A stretch of DNA of 64,000 bases from Candidatus Zipacnadia bacterium (GCA_029820565.1 JALGUR010000018.1:1-64000); one strand, 5' to 3'; positions 7,756-16,742 are shown, counted from the first letter of the stretch. Numbers and translations: made by a program. Notes: generated from the letters alone by a model not told the origin.

Positions 7756-8961
7756 CTATGGATGCCAACGGACCGCTTCCACGATGCGCACCTTGGTGGG
7801 TGGCGAGGTCATATAGACGGTCAAGATGTCGCCGTCGGGCAATTCAATGCTATCGGGATAGTAGAAGGTATGGTCTGGCTCGCTGCGCAGGGCCAGCCGC
7901 CGCTCCCAGGTGTGGCCGTCACTGCTGAAAGCGGCTTCCACGGTGCCTGTAGACCCGTACCGGCTGGAAAAAGTGAGCAAGTAGCCGCCGTCGCGCAGCG
8001 TAGTGAGACTGGGGAAACTGCCTTGCAGCCCGGTTGGTGTCGGCAGGGTCCAGGTGTAGCCGGCATCACCGCTGTGGGAGTACAACAGTTGGCCGTGGAA
8101 GCCGGTGGACTTGTCTTTACGGCTCTCCACGTACACGCAAATCAACCGACCGTTGGCTTGCAGGCCCAGGGCCGGCTCCCAGTAGTCGGTGCCGGTAACC
8201 CAGCGGTAGCGCCCTTGGGGGTCTTCGGCTATGTAGGACTCGTCGCCCCAGGAAAGTCCCCGGTCCCAGGACCGTATTATCCCCACAAATCGGCTGCGCC
8301 ACGGGTAGCCGACCGCCAGAGGCATCATCAGGGTGCCGTCGGCCAGTTCCACGGGTTTGCGCATGTTATATAGCGACTCGGGGGCAAACGGTATGGCCAG
8401 AGTCTGTTCACCCCAAGTCAACCCGTTATCTTCTGAGAATCGCACGCCAACTCCCTCGAAGGTAATCACGGTATCAAACCGAGGGAAATGGCGGTGCAGT
8501 ACACCCTTCATCTGCTGGCGCTGCGAGCGCGGCCCAGCCTCGCCGACTATAGCGCAGGCCATCAGCCGGCCGCCAGCCAGCCGCCGGATTGCCGGATCGC
8601 AAGTTAGGCCGGCAAACACCGGATTATCAGCGATGGGCTCGAAGGTCTGTCCCCCGTCGGTTGAACGAATGACAATAATCTCAGTGTCGGCGTCAAAGAA
8701 GGTCCCAATGTTGCGCTGGAAATTGGCCTCATAGGCCCACGACCCGCACTTGCGCAATATGACCACCAGGCTGTCGTCCTCGGCCCGTGCTATGCTGGGA
8801 AAATCGGCATGGTACTGGGGATTGGGATTCTGGTAGACCAGCAGATGCTCGCTGTGTGACGGGGACTTAGCGGGGGGACCTTCGCCCGCCGCTGACCCGG
8901 CAGTTATCAACACGCACGTCATCACCATCATTAACGCTCCTACTGACCTGTTCAAATCCAT
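7756..8961 (-). CDS. Secreted sialidase-fold (Asp-box/BNR) protein
   Basis: I start at the ATG at 8961 (AGGAA upstream), which begins a signal peptide (MDLNRSVGALMMVMTCVLIT, cleavage near SAAG). This gives 401 residues. Five Asp-box motifs are visible: STDGGQTF, SEDNGLTW, SWDRGLSW, SGDAGYTW and SSDGHTW, the hallmark of a six-bladed beta-propeller sialidase fold. Proteins with this pattern include exo-sialidases but also many other glycan-active or binding propellers. The three catalytic arginines of true sialidases cannot be assigned with confidence here. The acetyltransferase follows 17 nt downstream. Likely exported, acting on a glycan. Confidence 0.8.
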   Translation of the reverse strand: MDLNRSVGALMMVMTCVLITAGSAAGEGPPAKSPSHSEHLLVYQNPNPQYHADFPSIARAEDDSLVVILRKCGSWAYEANFQRNIGTFFDADTEIIVIRSTDGGQTFEPIADNPVFAGLTCDPAIRRLAGGRLMACAIVGEAGPRSQRQQMKGVLHRHFPRFDTVITFEGVGVRFSEDNGLTWGEQTLAIPFAPESLYNMRKPVELADGTLMMPLAVGYPWRSRFVGIIRSWDRGLSWGDESYIAEDPQGRYRWVTGTDYWEPALGLQANGRLICVYVESRKDKSTGFHGQLLYSHSGDAGYTWTLPTPTGLQGSFPSLTTLRDGGYLLTFSSRYGSTGTVEAAFSSDGHTWERRLALRSEPDHTFYYPDSIELPDGDILTVYMTSPPTKVRIVEAVRWHP

Positions 8962-9079
8962 GCTGGTTCCTATTGTTATCAGAGTTGGACACGATGAACG
9001 AGACCGCCTGTCGCGCATTTGGATTAGGCACGTCGCCAGATCTTAGCCGCGACATCTCGGCGCAATGCGGGCGGGTAGA

Positions 9080-9313
9080 CTATGAGACGTTTCGTGGCAG
9101 CTCTATGTCCAGGTCTGAGATTACACTACAGATATATTCCCCATCCACAAGTTTCAGACGGCCCTGTTTCCTGGCGAACTCCTTGCAATCCTCCGTGAAT
9201 CCTGCTGTGGCGACGAGAATAGCCTGCGAATACTCTGGATCGGTGGCTGCCCCCAATAACTTTTGTGCGTCTGGGCGGCCAATCGCCGTCTTGTGGCGCT
9301 TACATTGACTCAT
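9080..9313 (-). pseudogene. C-terminal fragment of an Mrr-type restriction endonuclease domain
   Basis: The 77-residue frame opens with SQCKRHK, equivalent to the Q-x-K motif of the Mrr catalytic domain (vQcKry). It continues with IGRPDAQKLLGAA, ILVATAGFTEDCKEFA and GRLKLVDGEYI, matching the rest of that fold. The first half of the domain, with the catalytic Asp, is missing: an in-frame TGA lies 15 nt before the first Met codon, and the upstream DNA belongs to another broken gene. It is therefore a relic. The Mrr family cleaves DNA, often methylated DNA, so this may mark a decayed defence gene. Confidence 0.65.
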
Positions 9314-9325
9314 CCCGCCGAGCCA

Positions 9326-9538
9326 TCAACTGGGCTGACTTATGGTTATGCCTTGGGACAGATCCCACTCCGTCAGCCGACCGTCCACCGTCACCTCATC
9401 GGGTCCGGCGGCAAAGGCGGTGACAATATTTTGTGTATACCTCTGGGCTTCAGCCGCCGCCTCAGCTACATCGGCCCCGCATGACTGCTGACCAGCGGCG
9501 ACCCCGAAGAGTAAGGCCAGCACCATAAGCATTAGCAT
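9326..9538 (-). pseudogene. N-terminal fragment of a secreted CBM9-like protein
   Basis: The 70-residue frame starts with a signal peptide (MLMLMVLALLFGVAAGQQ) and continues into EVTVDGRLTEWDLSQGITIS. That resembles the opening of a CBM9/DOMON-like carbohydrate-binding domain, whose first strand typically reads (I/V)DGxLxEW. It then stops at 9326. Such domains normally run to about 180 residues, so the gene is cut off. The break abuts the Mrr fragment at 9313, pointing to a deletion that removed the 3-prime end of one gene and the 5-prime end of the other. A GGAG lies 11 nt upstream of the ATG. Confidence 0.5.
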
Positions 9539-9579
9539 TTCACTTGTATCTCCGAACAGTTGGTTGGTGCCCTGTGAAC

Positions 9580-10461
9580 TTACATCAGAAATGGGTTAGT
9601 CCACGCCCGTCGGCCGGTCTGGTCAATGCAGACAATTCGGTAGAGCTTGTTAGGATCGCGCAGATTGATCCTGACGTGCTCAAAAGGCCGGGGCATAGTC
9701 ATATAGTGCGAGGTACGCCCTGGGCCGCCTCCCATCCCCAGAGCAAGGACTTCCTGGCAAGGTGAGCAGTCAACCGCTACATATTCCCCGTCCTGCTCGA
9801 CGTTGTAGATTTCCGGGCCGCTTGAAGCGTAGAAAAGCCCCTGGCGCAGCGCCTGCCGGATGGTCTGGGGGCGGTCATCAGCGGCTTTGGCCATGATCCA
9901 GCCCGTGCCACATTGCAACAGTTCGTGATGCAGATCATCCGCCGCCAGGCCCCATACCCTATGGCCGTGCGCCAACAGCAAGTTCCACATATACTCTGAG
10001 GTCCCGCGCCCCACCAAGTGGCAGATAGTATTGAAAACCTCCAGGCCAACTATGTAGTCGGTCAGCGGGGCAATGTCAGCATAAGATAGCATTGTCCAGA
10101 ACGGATGGCCCAGGATGCAGACTTCGGCCTGCTCGGCGAGCGCGGCGGCCAGGGTGGCAGGCTCGTCCGAGTCCGGTCTGGCGAATTGGCCCTTAAGCCC
10201 CAGGCCGACGATGTGGAAATCGGCTAACAAAGGAGTTTTCCCCGCGGTGACCTCGATGCCAGTAATGAGCGCCATCCCCCGGCTATCCAGATCCTGGATA
10301 GGGGTAACCTTGTTGTGGTCGGTTATAGCCAGGAACCGGTATTCCCTTTCCGCGTATATATCCACGACCTGTTGTGGGCTAAAACCGCCGTCTGAGTTGG
10401 TGGTATGGGCGTGGGCGTTGCCTTTGAGCCACTCGCCTTCAATTGCAAAGGGATTGGGCAC
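9580..10461 (-). CDS. PHP-domain metal-dependent phosphoesterase (CehA/McbA type)
   Basis: A 293-residue protein starting at GTG 10461, with TAGGAG 10 nt upstream. PHP motifs: KGNAHAHTTNSDGG (first H-x-H metal pair), ITDHNK (second Asp-His), GIEVTA (Glu), LGHPFW (His) and LAADDLHH (Asp-x-His). Together they supply the residues for a polynuclear metal centre. The last 90 residues form an Ig-like beta segment ending ...RRAWTNPFLM, typical of CehA/McbA-type PHP proteins. Family members hydrolyse phosphodiesters or act as trypsin-like esterases, and the substrate is unknown. No signal peptide is seen, so it is probably cytoplasmic. Confidence 0.85.
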   Translation of the reverse strand: MPNPFAIEGEWLKGNAHAHTTNSDGGFSPQQVVDIYAEREYRFLAITDHNKVTPIQDLDSRGMALITGIEVTAGKTPLLADFHIVGLGLKGQFARPDSDEPATLAAALAEQAEVCILGHPFWTMLSYADIAPLTDYIVGLEVFNTICHLVGRGTSEYMWNLLLAHGHRVWGLAADDLHHELLQCGTGWIMAKAADDRPQTIRQALRQGLFYASSGPEIYNVEQDGEYVAVDCSPCQEVLALGMGGGPGRTSHYMTMPRPFEHVRINLRDPNKLYRIVCIDQTGRRAWTNPFLM

Positions 10462-10533
10462 AAGGTGTCATCTCCTACTACGAAGCACAACTGTAGACTC
10501 TGCTGTCAGCACTGATTATGGGGCACCGAGTAA

Positions 10534-12195
10534 TCAGTCACCCAATTGCCCGAAGCGCTTAATCAGACCCAAGCCGAATTCTGTATCGCCTCCGGCCGCT
10601 TTCCGGGCTATTGCCACGCCACTTAGGTCGTTCTCAAACTCCTGGTAGGCCAGGAGGGTAGTAGTACTGGGATAGCCGGAGCGGCGGGCTCTCTCCACAA
10701 AAACGTCCAGACCGGTGCGTTGATACAGTCCCGGCAGGTAGATGCCCACGGTATCCAGATGGGCCCCACAGGGGTCGTCGCCGAACTCGCCGTATATATC
10801 CAACTTGCCGGGGACGGCTGGCCACGAAAAATCGCAACTCACTCCGCTTCCCGCTCCCGTCTGATCCAACCAGTTAATCCCCACCTGGCCACCGCATACC
10901 AGTCTTTGCACACGCAAGTACCATGCGCTCGTATCTGATTCACCCCATGGCGCGTAGTCGTCAATCCACATAAGATCGGTCTCTGTGAACATATCTATTG
11001 TATGACACCAGCGAACGCCGTCGAGCAGTTCGAAGCCCAGCAGTTTGCCCAGATTGCTATTGTTCACTGGCCCGCGCAGCAGTCGCTGCCGTCCTATAGT
11101 AAACTCGTCGATTTCGGTGCGACGGAGCGCAAAGGCCTCGTCCAGTTCTACGTCAACGTCGCCCTCAAACTCGGAGGAGACCCGCGCCCCTATCTGTCCG
11201 TAGGTATTCCCCAGGACACCACTGAATCGGACTCGGCTCCCGGCCAGACTACCCCCCTCGGCCAGCAGACCGTAGACATCAACCTGGCGGTAGGGGCCAA
11301 AGAAGCGTCGGCCAAACACCTGTGTCTCATCAGCGACCGCTGCCCCGGCTAATCCTCCCAGTGCCTGGGCTATCCGCCATCCCGAAGAACTGACGGACCC
11401 CGTGGCCGGCTGCCTTGGTACCTGCTGGACTATGATATTGAGTTGGCCTTTGGTAGGTGGCGGGGTGGTGGTAGTAGTAGCAATTGTGGGGTGAGTAGAG
11501 GAATGCCGAGATTGCTGCTGGCGGCCAGCCGGCGTACCGGGCGTGGCGCCAATATTTACGCCAGGTTTAACATCCTGCCACCAGGGATAGGCTGCTCCGC
11601 CGCTGAACATACGGGGCGGAGTACTTCTCAGGCCGCTTGGAGCTTGGCCGGGCCCGGCACTGCCTTGAGTGCCGGGTCCGATCATCATAGAGCCCAGGTC
11701 ATTGAATAACTCGGCCGAGCCGCCCCAGGCGCGAAATACATCGCCTTGCTCCGTATTGCCTCGAATTAACTCCACCCAGGTGCCCTTGATGGCGGCAGTG
11801 GCCGAGGCTCCGGTAATTCGCGCCACCGTGCCGCTAACAATATGGGCGAAGAGCCGACCTTTCTCTAAACCCAGGTTCCTATCTTTCAGCTGCTTAATCA
11901 CCAAGTCCGAGCGGGGTCCCATTCGTACTGTGCTGCCGTCCGGAAACTTGATTTCGCAGCGCGAGCGGCGGCCGGTGCGCACCCTACTCCCGGTGGGAAG
12001 CGAGGTGCCTATCCGACTGTGGCGCCAGGTGCCTTCCGGGCCGGGCCGATGGGTCACACTGAGAACGATAGCGCTGATCGTAGCGTTAGGCTCGGCGGCC
12101 TGAGCCGGACCTGTCAGCATCAAAGCCATGCTTAGGCCTACACACATACTAAGGATGGGGCCGACTCGCTTAGGATTAACTGGATGGTTTGTCAT
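10534..12195 (-). CDS. FecR-domain exported protein with beta-rich C-terminus
   Basis: I start at the ATG at 12195 (AAGGAG 9 nt upstream), giving 553 residues. A signal peptide runs to about GPAQAAE. A FecR domain follows: GTSLPTGSRVRTGRRSRCEI, KFPDGSTVRMG and KGRLFAHI, then IKGTWVELI. A Pro/Thr/Gly/Gln-rich linker comes next. The C-terminal 280 residues alternate aromatic and polar residues, with repeated Gly/Asp-rich segments suggestive of a beta-barrel. The start lies inside the last 20 nt of the CHASE2 cyclase gene, so the two are translationally linked. A cell-envelope protein whose expression or activity is tied to the cyclase is inference. Confidence 0.7.
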   Translation of the reverse strand: MTNHPVNPKRVGPILSMCVGLSMALMLTGPAQAAEPNATISAIVLSVTHRPGPEGTWRHSRIGTSLPTGSRVRTGRRSRCEIKFPDGSTVRMGPRSDLVIKQLKDRNLGLEKGRLFAHIVSGTVARITGASATAAIKGTWVELIRGNTEQGDVFRAWGGSAELFNDLGSMMIGPGTQGSAGPGQAPSGLRSTPPRMFSGGAAYPWWQDVKPGVNIGATPGTPAGRQQQSRHSSTHPTIATTTTTPPPTKGQLNIIVQQVPRQPATGSVSSSGWRIAQALGGLAGAAVADETQVFGRRFFGPYRQVDVYGLLAEGGSLAGSRVRFSGVLGNTYGQIGARVSSEFEGDVDVELDEAFALRRTEIDEFTIGRQRLLRGPVNNSNLGKLLGFELLDGVRWCHTIDMFTETDLMWIDDYAPWGESDTSAWYLRVQRLVCGGQVGINWLDQTGAGSGVSCDFSWPAVPGKLDIYGEFGDDPCGAHLDTVGIYLPGLYQRTGLDVFVERARRSGYPSTTTLLAYQEFENDLSGVAIARKAAGGDTEFGLGLIKRFGQLGD

Positions 12196-14071
12196 AGTGA
12201 TCAACTCCTTGCACAGTATATACTTGCAGCGGCTCAGCCCGACCCCGCACCGTGGCCTCCCCCAGAGCCTGCACCTGTATGCCCGGCCCCGCGGCCTCCA
12301 CTGTCGCCGCACTCAGCATTATCTGAGTGTCATACTCTTTGTTAAGTCCCTCCAGGCGCGAGGCGGTACTGACGGTATCGCCGATTACAGTATACTCCAA
12401 AAACTCTTCTGAGCCAACATCCCCGGCGACCAGCAGTCCAGTGTGGCATCCGACACGGATGTAACTTTCGGCTACGCTATGGACCAGTTCCCATGCTGCC
12501 AGGACCGCCCGCCGGCCATGGTCGTCCTGGGGTATGGGGTCACCGAAGACCGCCATTACTCCGTCGCCGATGAATTTGTGCAAAGTACCCCCGTGTTTCC
12601 TGATTATTCTGGTGGCGGCGCTCAGGTACTTGTTGAGGGTCTCCACTACCTCCTCGGGCGGATACTCGTGGCACAGGGCAGTGAAGCCCTGCATATCAGC
12701 AAATAGTACTGTGGACAAGCTGCGGCGCCCGGCCACGTGAGCCAGACCGGGATTGTCCAGAATGACCTCCAAGACTTCGGGCGCTACTCGTCGCTCCCAG
12801 GCCGCCCGCAACTGGCGGCGTAACCGCTCGCTGGTAAACTCCAGATACACAGTGCTTACAGTGTATGAGGTCAGCACTCCCGCACTCCATCCTATTAGCG
12901 GCACCCACAATCTGGTGGACAGAAACAGCACCACACTGGTCACCACGACAGCCAGCAGTGCAGGCACCAGTGCGGCGCCCAGTCCGGGCAGGGGCCGCAG
13001 CCGTACGGTGCCAATGGCGACCAGGGCGGCCAGCACGAGGCCAAAGACATAGACTGCTGGCCCAGGCAAAGGTCTGATGTAGGCCCCTCGTAGCAGGACA
13101 TCGGTGATGCTGGCCTGTAGCCCTACTCCTGAGATCTGCCGCCCCTCCTTTCCTTCCTCGCCGCGCCCGGTTAGCGGATAGTAATAGAAGTCCTGGAGAA
13201 TTTCCGCCGTCCCGCCGATGAAGACCAATTTGCCGGCTACACGGGAAAGGTCGGTTTTTTTCCGCAGCACCTGATAATAGGGAATCCGAGCGAATGCCTG
13301 GTCTGCGGGCCCGCGGAAATCAATCAGGAAGCTCTCATGCTGGGAGCCCAAGGCGCGCGTATTCACTCTTTGCCGAATTGTGTTTTGCAAGTCGGCGGCA
13401 CTCACTCCCAGGGCCTCAGCCGCCACCTGAATGCCCAGGGTCGGATACAATTTCTCCTGATGCTCTACTCCTAACCAGGCCCGACGCACCACGTTGTCAA
13501 TATCTTTGGGGACATTGGCCATTCCTATGGCCCGCGCCCTCTCCTCAAACGGCCAGTGAGGAAAATCAGCGGTAACGTAGGTGGCTTCGGCTTCCTTACC
13601 TGCTACAGTCTCTTCGGCAATGCGGGCGGCCAGCACTACATTTCCGGCCTCCGCTATGGCCTGCTCCAATTGCTTATCCGCATCACTGAGCTGCAGTTCA
13701 TAATGGATGTCTTGTTGGGCTATCAGTGCCTCAGCGGCCTCTTCGCTGGTCACTCCGGCGAAGACTATATCAAACGCGAGTATCTTCGCCCCGGCTTCGG
13801 ATAGATTTCTGACGACTTGAGCGTGGTAATCGCGCGGCCACGGCCACACCCCCAATGTTTGCAGCGACTGTTCGTCAATAGACACTATAACAATGTCGTC
13901 CGAGCGGGGCAGCGGTGGTCGCAGTTGCATCCGCTGGTCATAACTGCTCAACTCCAGCCGCTGCAGCGCCTCGCCCACCATCCCCGGTGCTCCCTCCAGG
14001 GCCAAAATGATTGCCGCTGCAGCGGCGCCAATTATCCCAGTTATTAGATACTCTCGCCAGCGTCGGTTCAT
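12176..14071 (-). CDS. CHASE2-domain class III adenylate cyclase
   Basis: A 631-residue protein: TM helix at about 8-25, extracytoplasmic CHASE2 sensor at about 30-330, three TM helices at 338-410, class III cyclase domain at 450-620. Metal-binding Asp459 (VLFADMQGFT) and Asp503 (FIGDGVMAVFGDP) are present. Lys499 and Asp565 are the adenine-selecting pair, so ATP to cAMP is predicted. The transition-state Arg572 is present, but the usual Asn of the VNxAxRLE motif is Ser568. CHASE2 senses unknown small ligands. A GGAG lies 15 nt upstream of the ATG at 14071. It overlaps the FecR gene. Confidence 0.92.
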   Translation of the reverse strand: MNRRWREYLITGIIGAAAAAIILALEGAPGMVGEALQRLELSSYDQRMQLRPPLPRSDDIVIVSIDEQSLQTLGVWPWPRDYHAQVVRNLSEAGAKILAFDIVFAGVTSEEAAEALIAQQDIHYELQLSDADKQLEQAIAEAGNVVLAARIAEETVAGKEAEATYVTADFPHWPFEERARAIGMANVPKDIDNVVRRAWLGVEHQEKLYPTLGIQVAAEALGVSAADLQNTIRQRVNTRALGSQHESFLIDFRGPADQAFARIPYYQVLRKKTDLSRVAGKLVFIGGTAEILQDFYYYPLTGRGEEGKEGRQISGVGLQASITDVLLRGAYIRPLPGPAVYVFGLVLAALVAIGTVRLRPLPGLGAALVPALLAVVVTSVVLFLSTRLWVPLIGWSAGVLTSYTVSTVYLEFTSERLRRQLRAAWERRVAPEVLEVILDNPGLAHVAGRRSLSTVLFADMQGFTALCHEYPPEEVVETLNKYLSAATRIIRKHGGTLHKFIGDGVMAVFGDPIPQDDHGRRAVLAAWELVHSVAESYIRVGCHTGLLVAGDVGSEEFLEYTVIGDTVSTASRLEGLNKEYDTQIMLSAATVEAAGPGIQVQALGEATVRGRAEPLQVYTVQGVDHYDKPSS

Positions 14072-14214
14072 ACTCGTAACGATTTACTCCCCGTCCGCTG
14101 TAGCCTCGCCCGGATATTGGCACTAATGATTTCTCTATCCTACCTGCTTTGACCTCCCAGTAGGTCCGAGCAAGCAGGAAGCAATCCAGCCTACAGGGAA
14201 TATTATAACACATT

Positions 14215-15045
14215 GTGAATCAACATGAACACATCATAATCTCAGAGCTTCCCTGCCGGGCACTGACAGCGCGGAATCTGGAGGATTTTGCGCTGTGCCC
14301 ACAAAAGTACTTGCTATCATTCTTCACTACTCGGGCCCAGAGTCGCCGCTTCATCGGGGGGCCGGCGGCATTGCATCGTGCCCTGCGGTCGGCGCTGATC
14401 CAAATGTATCGGACCGGCGGACCTCAGCAGATTGTCCAGTCCACTCTTTTGCAGTTTTTTGAAGATAATTGGGAAGGCGGTCTATGCGCCGATAGTCTGG
14501 AGGAGGAACAACTTCATTCGGAAGGCATAGAAATACTGCAAGCCTACTATGAGGCTCATAAGGACCAACCCTACCGAACCATCGCCTGTGAAATGCGCTT
14601 TGAGGGTGAAATAGCCGGCCATCGGTTCGTGGCCGTAGCCGACCGCGTAGAGCAGGCCGGCGATGGCATTGTTACGCTGCTGCGCTACAAATCCAGCCGT
14701 CGCCCGCCGGGTCCCGCAGAACTGGCCCAGGACATATCCGCCGGCCTCCTCTTAATGCTGGGCCAGGCCCACTTTGCTGACGAGGACTTGTCCGGCGAAG
14801 CTGCGCTCACAGCGCAGGCGCGCTGCCAGGTAGCGGTCTACGCCCTCCGTCCGGGCCGGTTGGTGGTGGCGCCCATCAATGAATCAGGACTGGCCTGCTT
14901 GCGAGAGCAGATTATCAATTTGGCCGAGCAGGTGCGGCAGACTCAAGACTTCTCCACTAACAAAGGCCGCCACTGCCGCTGGTGCCGCTCGCGAGGGCAG
15001 TGTCCTGCCTGGCAAGCCGCCCATTACCGTTCTGGGGAGGATTAG
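14215..15045 (+). CDS. RecB/Cas4-like PD-(D/E)XK protein with Fe-S cysteines
   Basis: A 276-residue protein from GTG 14215; the Shine-Dalgarno is weak (AGGG far upstream). ARNLEDFALCPQKYLLSFF near residue 18 is the classic opening of PDDEXK_1 (Cas4/AddB/RecB C-terminal) nucleases. VADRVEQ followed by LLRYKSSRRP corresponds to the catalytic GxxDRvD...DyKtg block. CRWCRSRGQCPAW near the C-terminus, with the Cys of LCPQKY, gives the four cysteines that bind a 4Fe-4S cluster in these proteins. In the catalytic block the acidic residue before Y-K is Arg, so activity may be impaired. No cas genes or helicase partner adjoin it. A secreted peptidase follows 4 nt downstream. Confidence 0.75.
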   Translation: MNQHEHIIISELPCRALTARNLEDFALCPQKYLLSFFTTRAQSRRFIGGPAALHRALRSALIQMYRTGGPQQIVQSTLLQFFEDNWEGGLCADSLEEEQLHSEGIEILQAYYEAHKDQPYRTIACEMRFEGEIAGHRFVAVADRVEQAGDGIVTLLRYKSSRRPPGPAELAQDISAGLLLMLGQAHFADEDLSGEAALTAQARCQVAVYALRPGRLVVAPINESGLACLREQIINLAEQVRQTQDFSTNKGRHCRWCRSRGQCPAWQAAHYRSGED

Positions 15046-15049
15046 TGAT

Positions 15050-16012
15050 TTGTGGCCGCCTGTGCTGAGCACAATCAAACTAACTGTGATAGCCATGCTC
15101 ACTTTGGCCTTGCCAATCACAGTTTCGGGAAACGGCCGGTCGCGTCAACGGGCCCTGGGCACTGAGCAATTCCGCATCCTGTACGCGCCCGCCGACGAAG
15201 ACCAGGCAATCATAGCGCAGCAGGCCGCCAGCACTGCGTTACGTCGCCTGCAACAGGCCCTGGACATAAAACTCCAACGGCGTATCGAGATACACATATG
15301 TCACACTCAGCAGGAATTCAACCATTGTGTGGGGGAAACAAGCCCGCCGTGGCTTATGGGCCAGGCTTTTCCCAACCAGTCCCGGGTAGTGGTCAAGGCC
15401 ATTGGACCCCAGCGCATCGGCCGATTGGTGGCCCACGAACTCACTCATGTGGTTCTGCAGCACAAACTGGACCAGACCGGCGCGCCTGCCCCCCGGTGGT
15501 TGCACGAGGGCCTGGCTCAGTATGCTACTGGAGATCTCCCCTCGGGCCGCCGCCAGGTACTGAGTCAGGCGGCCGCGGCTGACAAATTGTTGACCCTGGA
15601 GGAAGTGGAAAAGGCTTTTGGAGGCCCGGTGGCGAAAGTTAATTTGGCTTATGCACAGAGTTATACGCTGGTGGGATATCTGGCCCAGTTGAACCCGGGC
15701 GAAGGGCTGGGCCGGTTTCTGGACGAATTAGGAGAAGTCAGTGATGTAGACAGGGCTCTGGTGCGCGCCTACCATAAGCCGGCGGGGCAACTGGAGGAAG
15801 AATGGCTGGGGCACGTGCGGCGTGCTTACCTGGGACGTGGTATAATGAACCAATACGGGACTATCATCTGGGTAGCGATGGCGGCCCTATTTGCGGTGGT
15901 GGTAGCCGTCAAGTTGTGGCGAGCCCGCCGCATCCGCCAACGTATGCAACAGGAAGAGCGGCTCCGCCAACTGCTGGAGGGCGGGGCGAGCGACTCATTC
16001 ACCGATAGGTAG
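15050..16012 (+). CDS. Exported MA-clan metallopeptidase
   Basis: I choose the TTG at 15050 because GGGGAGG lies 9 nt upstream and the product then begins with a signal peptide (WPPVLSTIKLTVIAMLTLAL). The in-frame ATG at 14879 lies deep in the preceding gene. Of 320 residues, the centre has VAHELTHVVLQHK (HExxH zinc motif) and PRWLHEGLAQYATG, whose downstream Glu is the third ligand, as in Peptidase_MA_2. A C-terminal TM helix (TIIWVAMAALFAVVVAVKLW) is followed by a basic tail, so the catalytic domain faces outside the cytoplasmic membrane. The upstream gap is only 4 nt, indicating one operon with the nuclease-like gene and the MscS channel. Confidence 0.82.
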   Translation: MWPPVLSTIKLTVIAMLTLALPITVSGNGRSRQRALGTEQFRILYAPADEDQAIIAQQAASTALRRLQQALDIKLQRRIEIHICHTQQEFNHCVGETSPPWLMGQAFPNQSRVVVKAIGPQRIGRLVAHELTHVVLQHKLDQTGAPAPRWLHEGLAQYATGDLPSGRRQVLSQAAAADKLLTLEEVEKAFGGPVAKVNLAYAQSYTLVGYLAQLNPGEGLGRFLDELGEVSDVDRALVRAYHKPAGQLEEEWLGHVRRAYLGRGIMNQYGTIIWVAMAALFAVVVAVKLWRARRIRQRMQQEERLRQLLEGGASDSFTDR

Positions 16013-16023
16013 GAGGCAGACTA

Positions 16024-16587
16024 ATGAGTGAATCTTTCTTTGGGTTTTTTCGCCGCATATGGCTGTCAGGGCTGCCCACCCAACTTGTCCGGGCTATTTG
16101 CGTTGCTGCTGTCTTTGAATTGCTGATATATCTGATAGACCGCTGGCTGCGCAGAAGACTACAACCCGTGCTGGTTCGTGACGCGGAGGCCCCCCCGTCA
16201 GCCCGCGTGCGGCGGCGACGGATCCTCATCGGTGCACCGACCTTGCTGGTGCGCGCTGTCCTCTATATCGTTGCCCTGCTGATGATCTTGCGCATATTTG
16301 GCCTGCGTACCAGCGCCGAGATAATACCCATCGCTTTTGCCCTGGTCGTTTTGGGCTTAGTCGCCGCCCGCAACGCGCTGCGCGATTCGGTGGCGGGCTA
16401 CCTGATTCTTTACGACCACGTCTATAGCGAGGGAGATGAAGTAACTTTGGATGAAGTGGAGGGTAAGGTAGAGGAAATAACCTTGCGGCGCACCCGTCTG
16501 CGCACCGCCGACGGGCAGCAGGTAGCCGTCCCCAATAGCCAAGTGGGCACCGTCATCACCCACTCCCGCGCCGGTAAGTCTGAGTAG
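16024..16587 (+). CDS. Small MscS-family mechanosensitive channel
   Basis: A 187-residue protein with AGGAGG before the ATG. The first TM is near 18-38 and the second near 72-92. The pore helix region IPIAFALVVLGLVAARNALRD matches the Gly/Ala-packed TM3 of MscS. The beta domain follows: VYSEGDEVTLDEVEGKVEEITLRRTRLRTADGQQVAVPNSQV. The C-terminal alpha/beta vestibule of MscS is missing, so this is a short form. It probably opens under membrane tension to release solutes. It lies 11 nt after the peptidase gene. A second, longer MscS gene lies at 20889. Confidence 0.88.
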   Translation: MSESFFGFFRRIWLSGLPTQLVRAICVAAVFELLIYLIDRWLRRRLQPVLVRDAEAPPSARVRRRRILIGAPTLLVRAVLYIVALLMILRIFGLRTSAEIIPIAFALVVLGLVAARNALRDSVAGYLILYDHVYSEGDEVTLDEVEGKVEEITLRRTRLRTADGQQVAVPNSQVGTVITHSRAGKSE

Positions 16588-16713
16588 GAAGGGAATCCTC
16601 GTACGGAGAAATGTCCTTGCTGTAAAAGAGGCATCCCGTTTATAGCGAGGTTGGAAGCATTTTCGGTAGAAAACGACTAACAAAGCAACTCAGGTCAACT
16701 GTTGGATAGGGAC

Positions 16714-16742
16714 TTGCAGTCTGTTGCCCAATGGTGTAAACT
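16714..16742 (+). promoter_or_regulatory. Possible sigma70 promoter for pdxS
   Basis: TTGCAG (16714-16719), 17 nt, then TAAACT (16737-16742), in the gap before pdxS. Each hexamer matches four to five of the six consensus positions. An alternative -10 (TATAAG) overlaps just downstream. Supported by position and spacing only. Confidence 0.35.

Noticed and set aside
14215-15045. cas4 gene
   Set aside because: The fold and cysteines fit, but there are no cas neighbours or arrays and the catalytic block is atypical.
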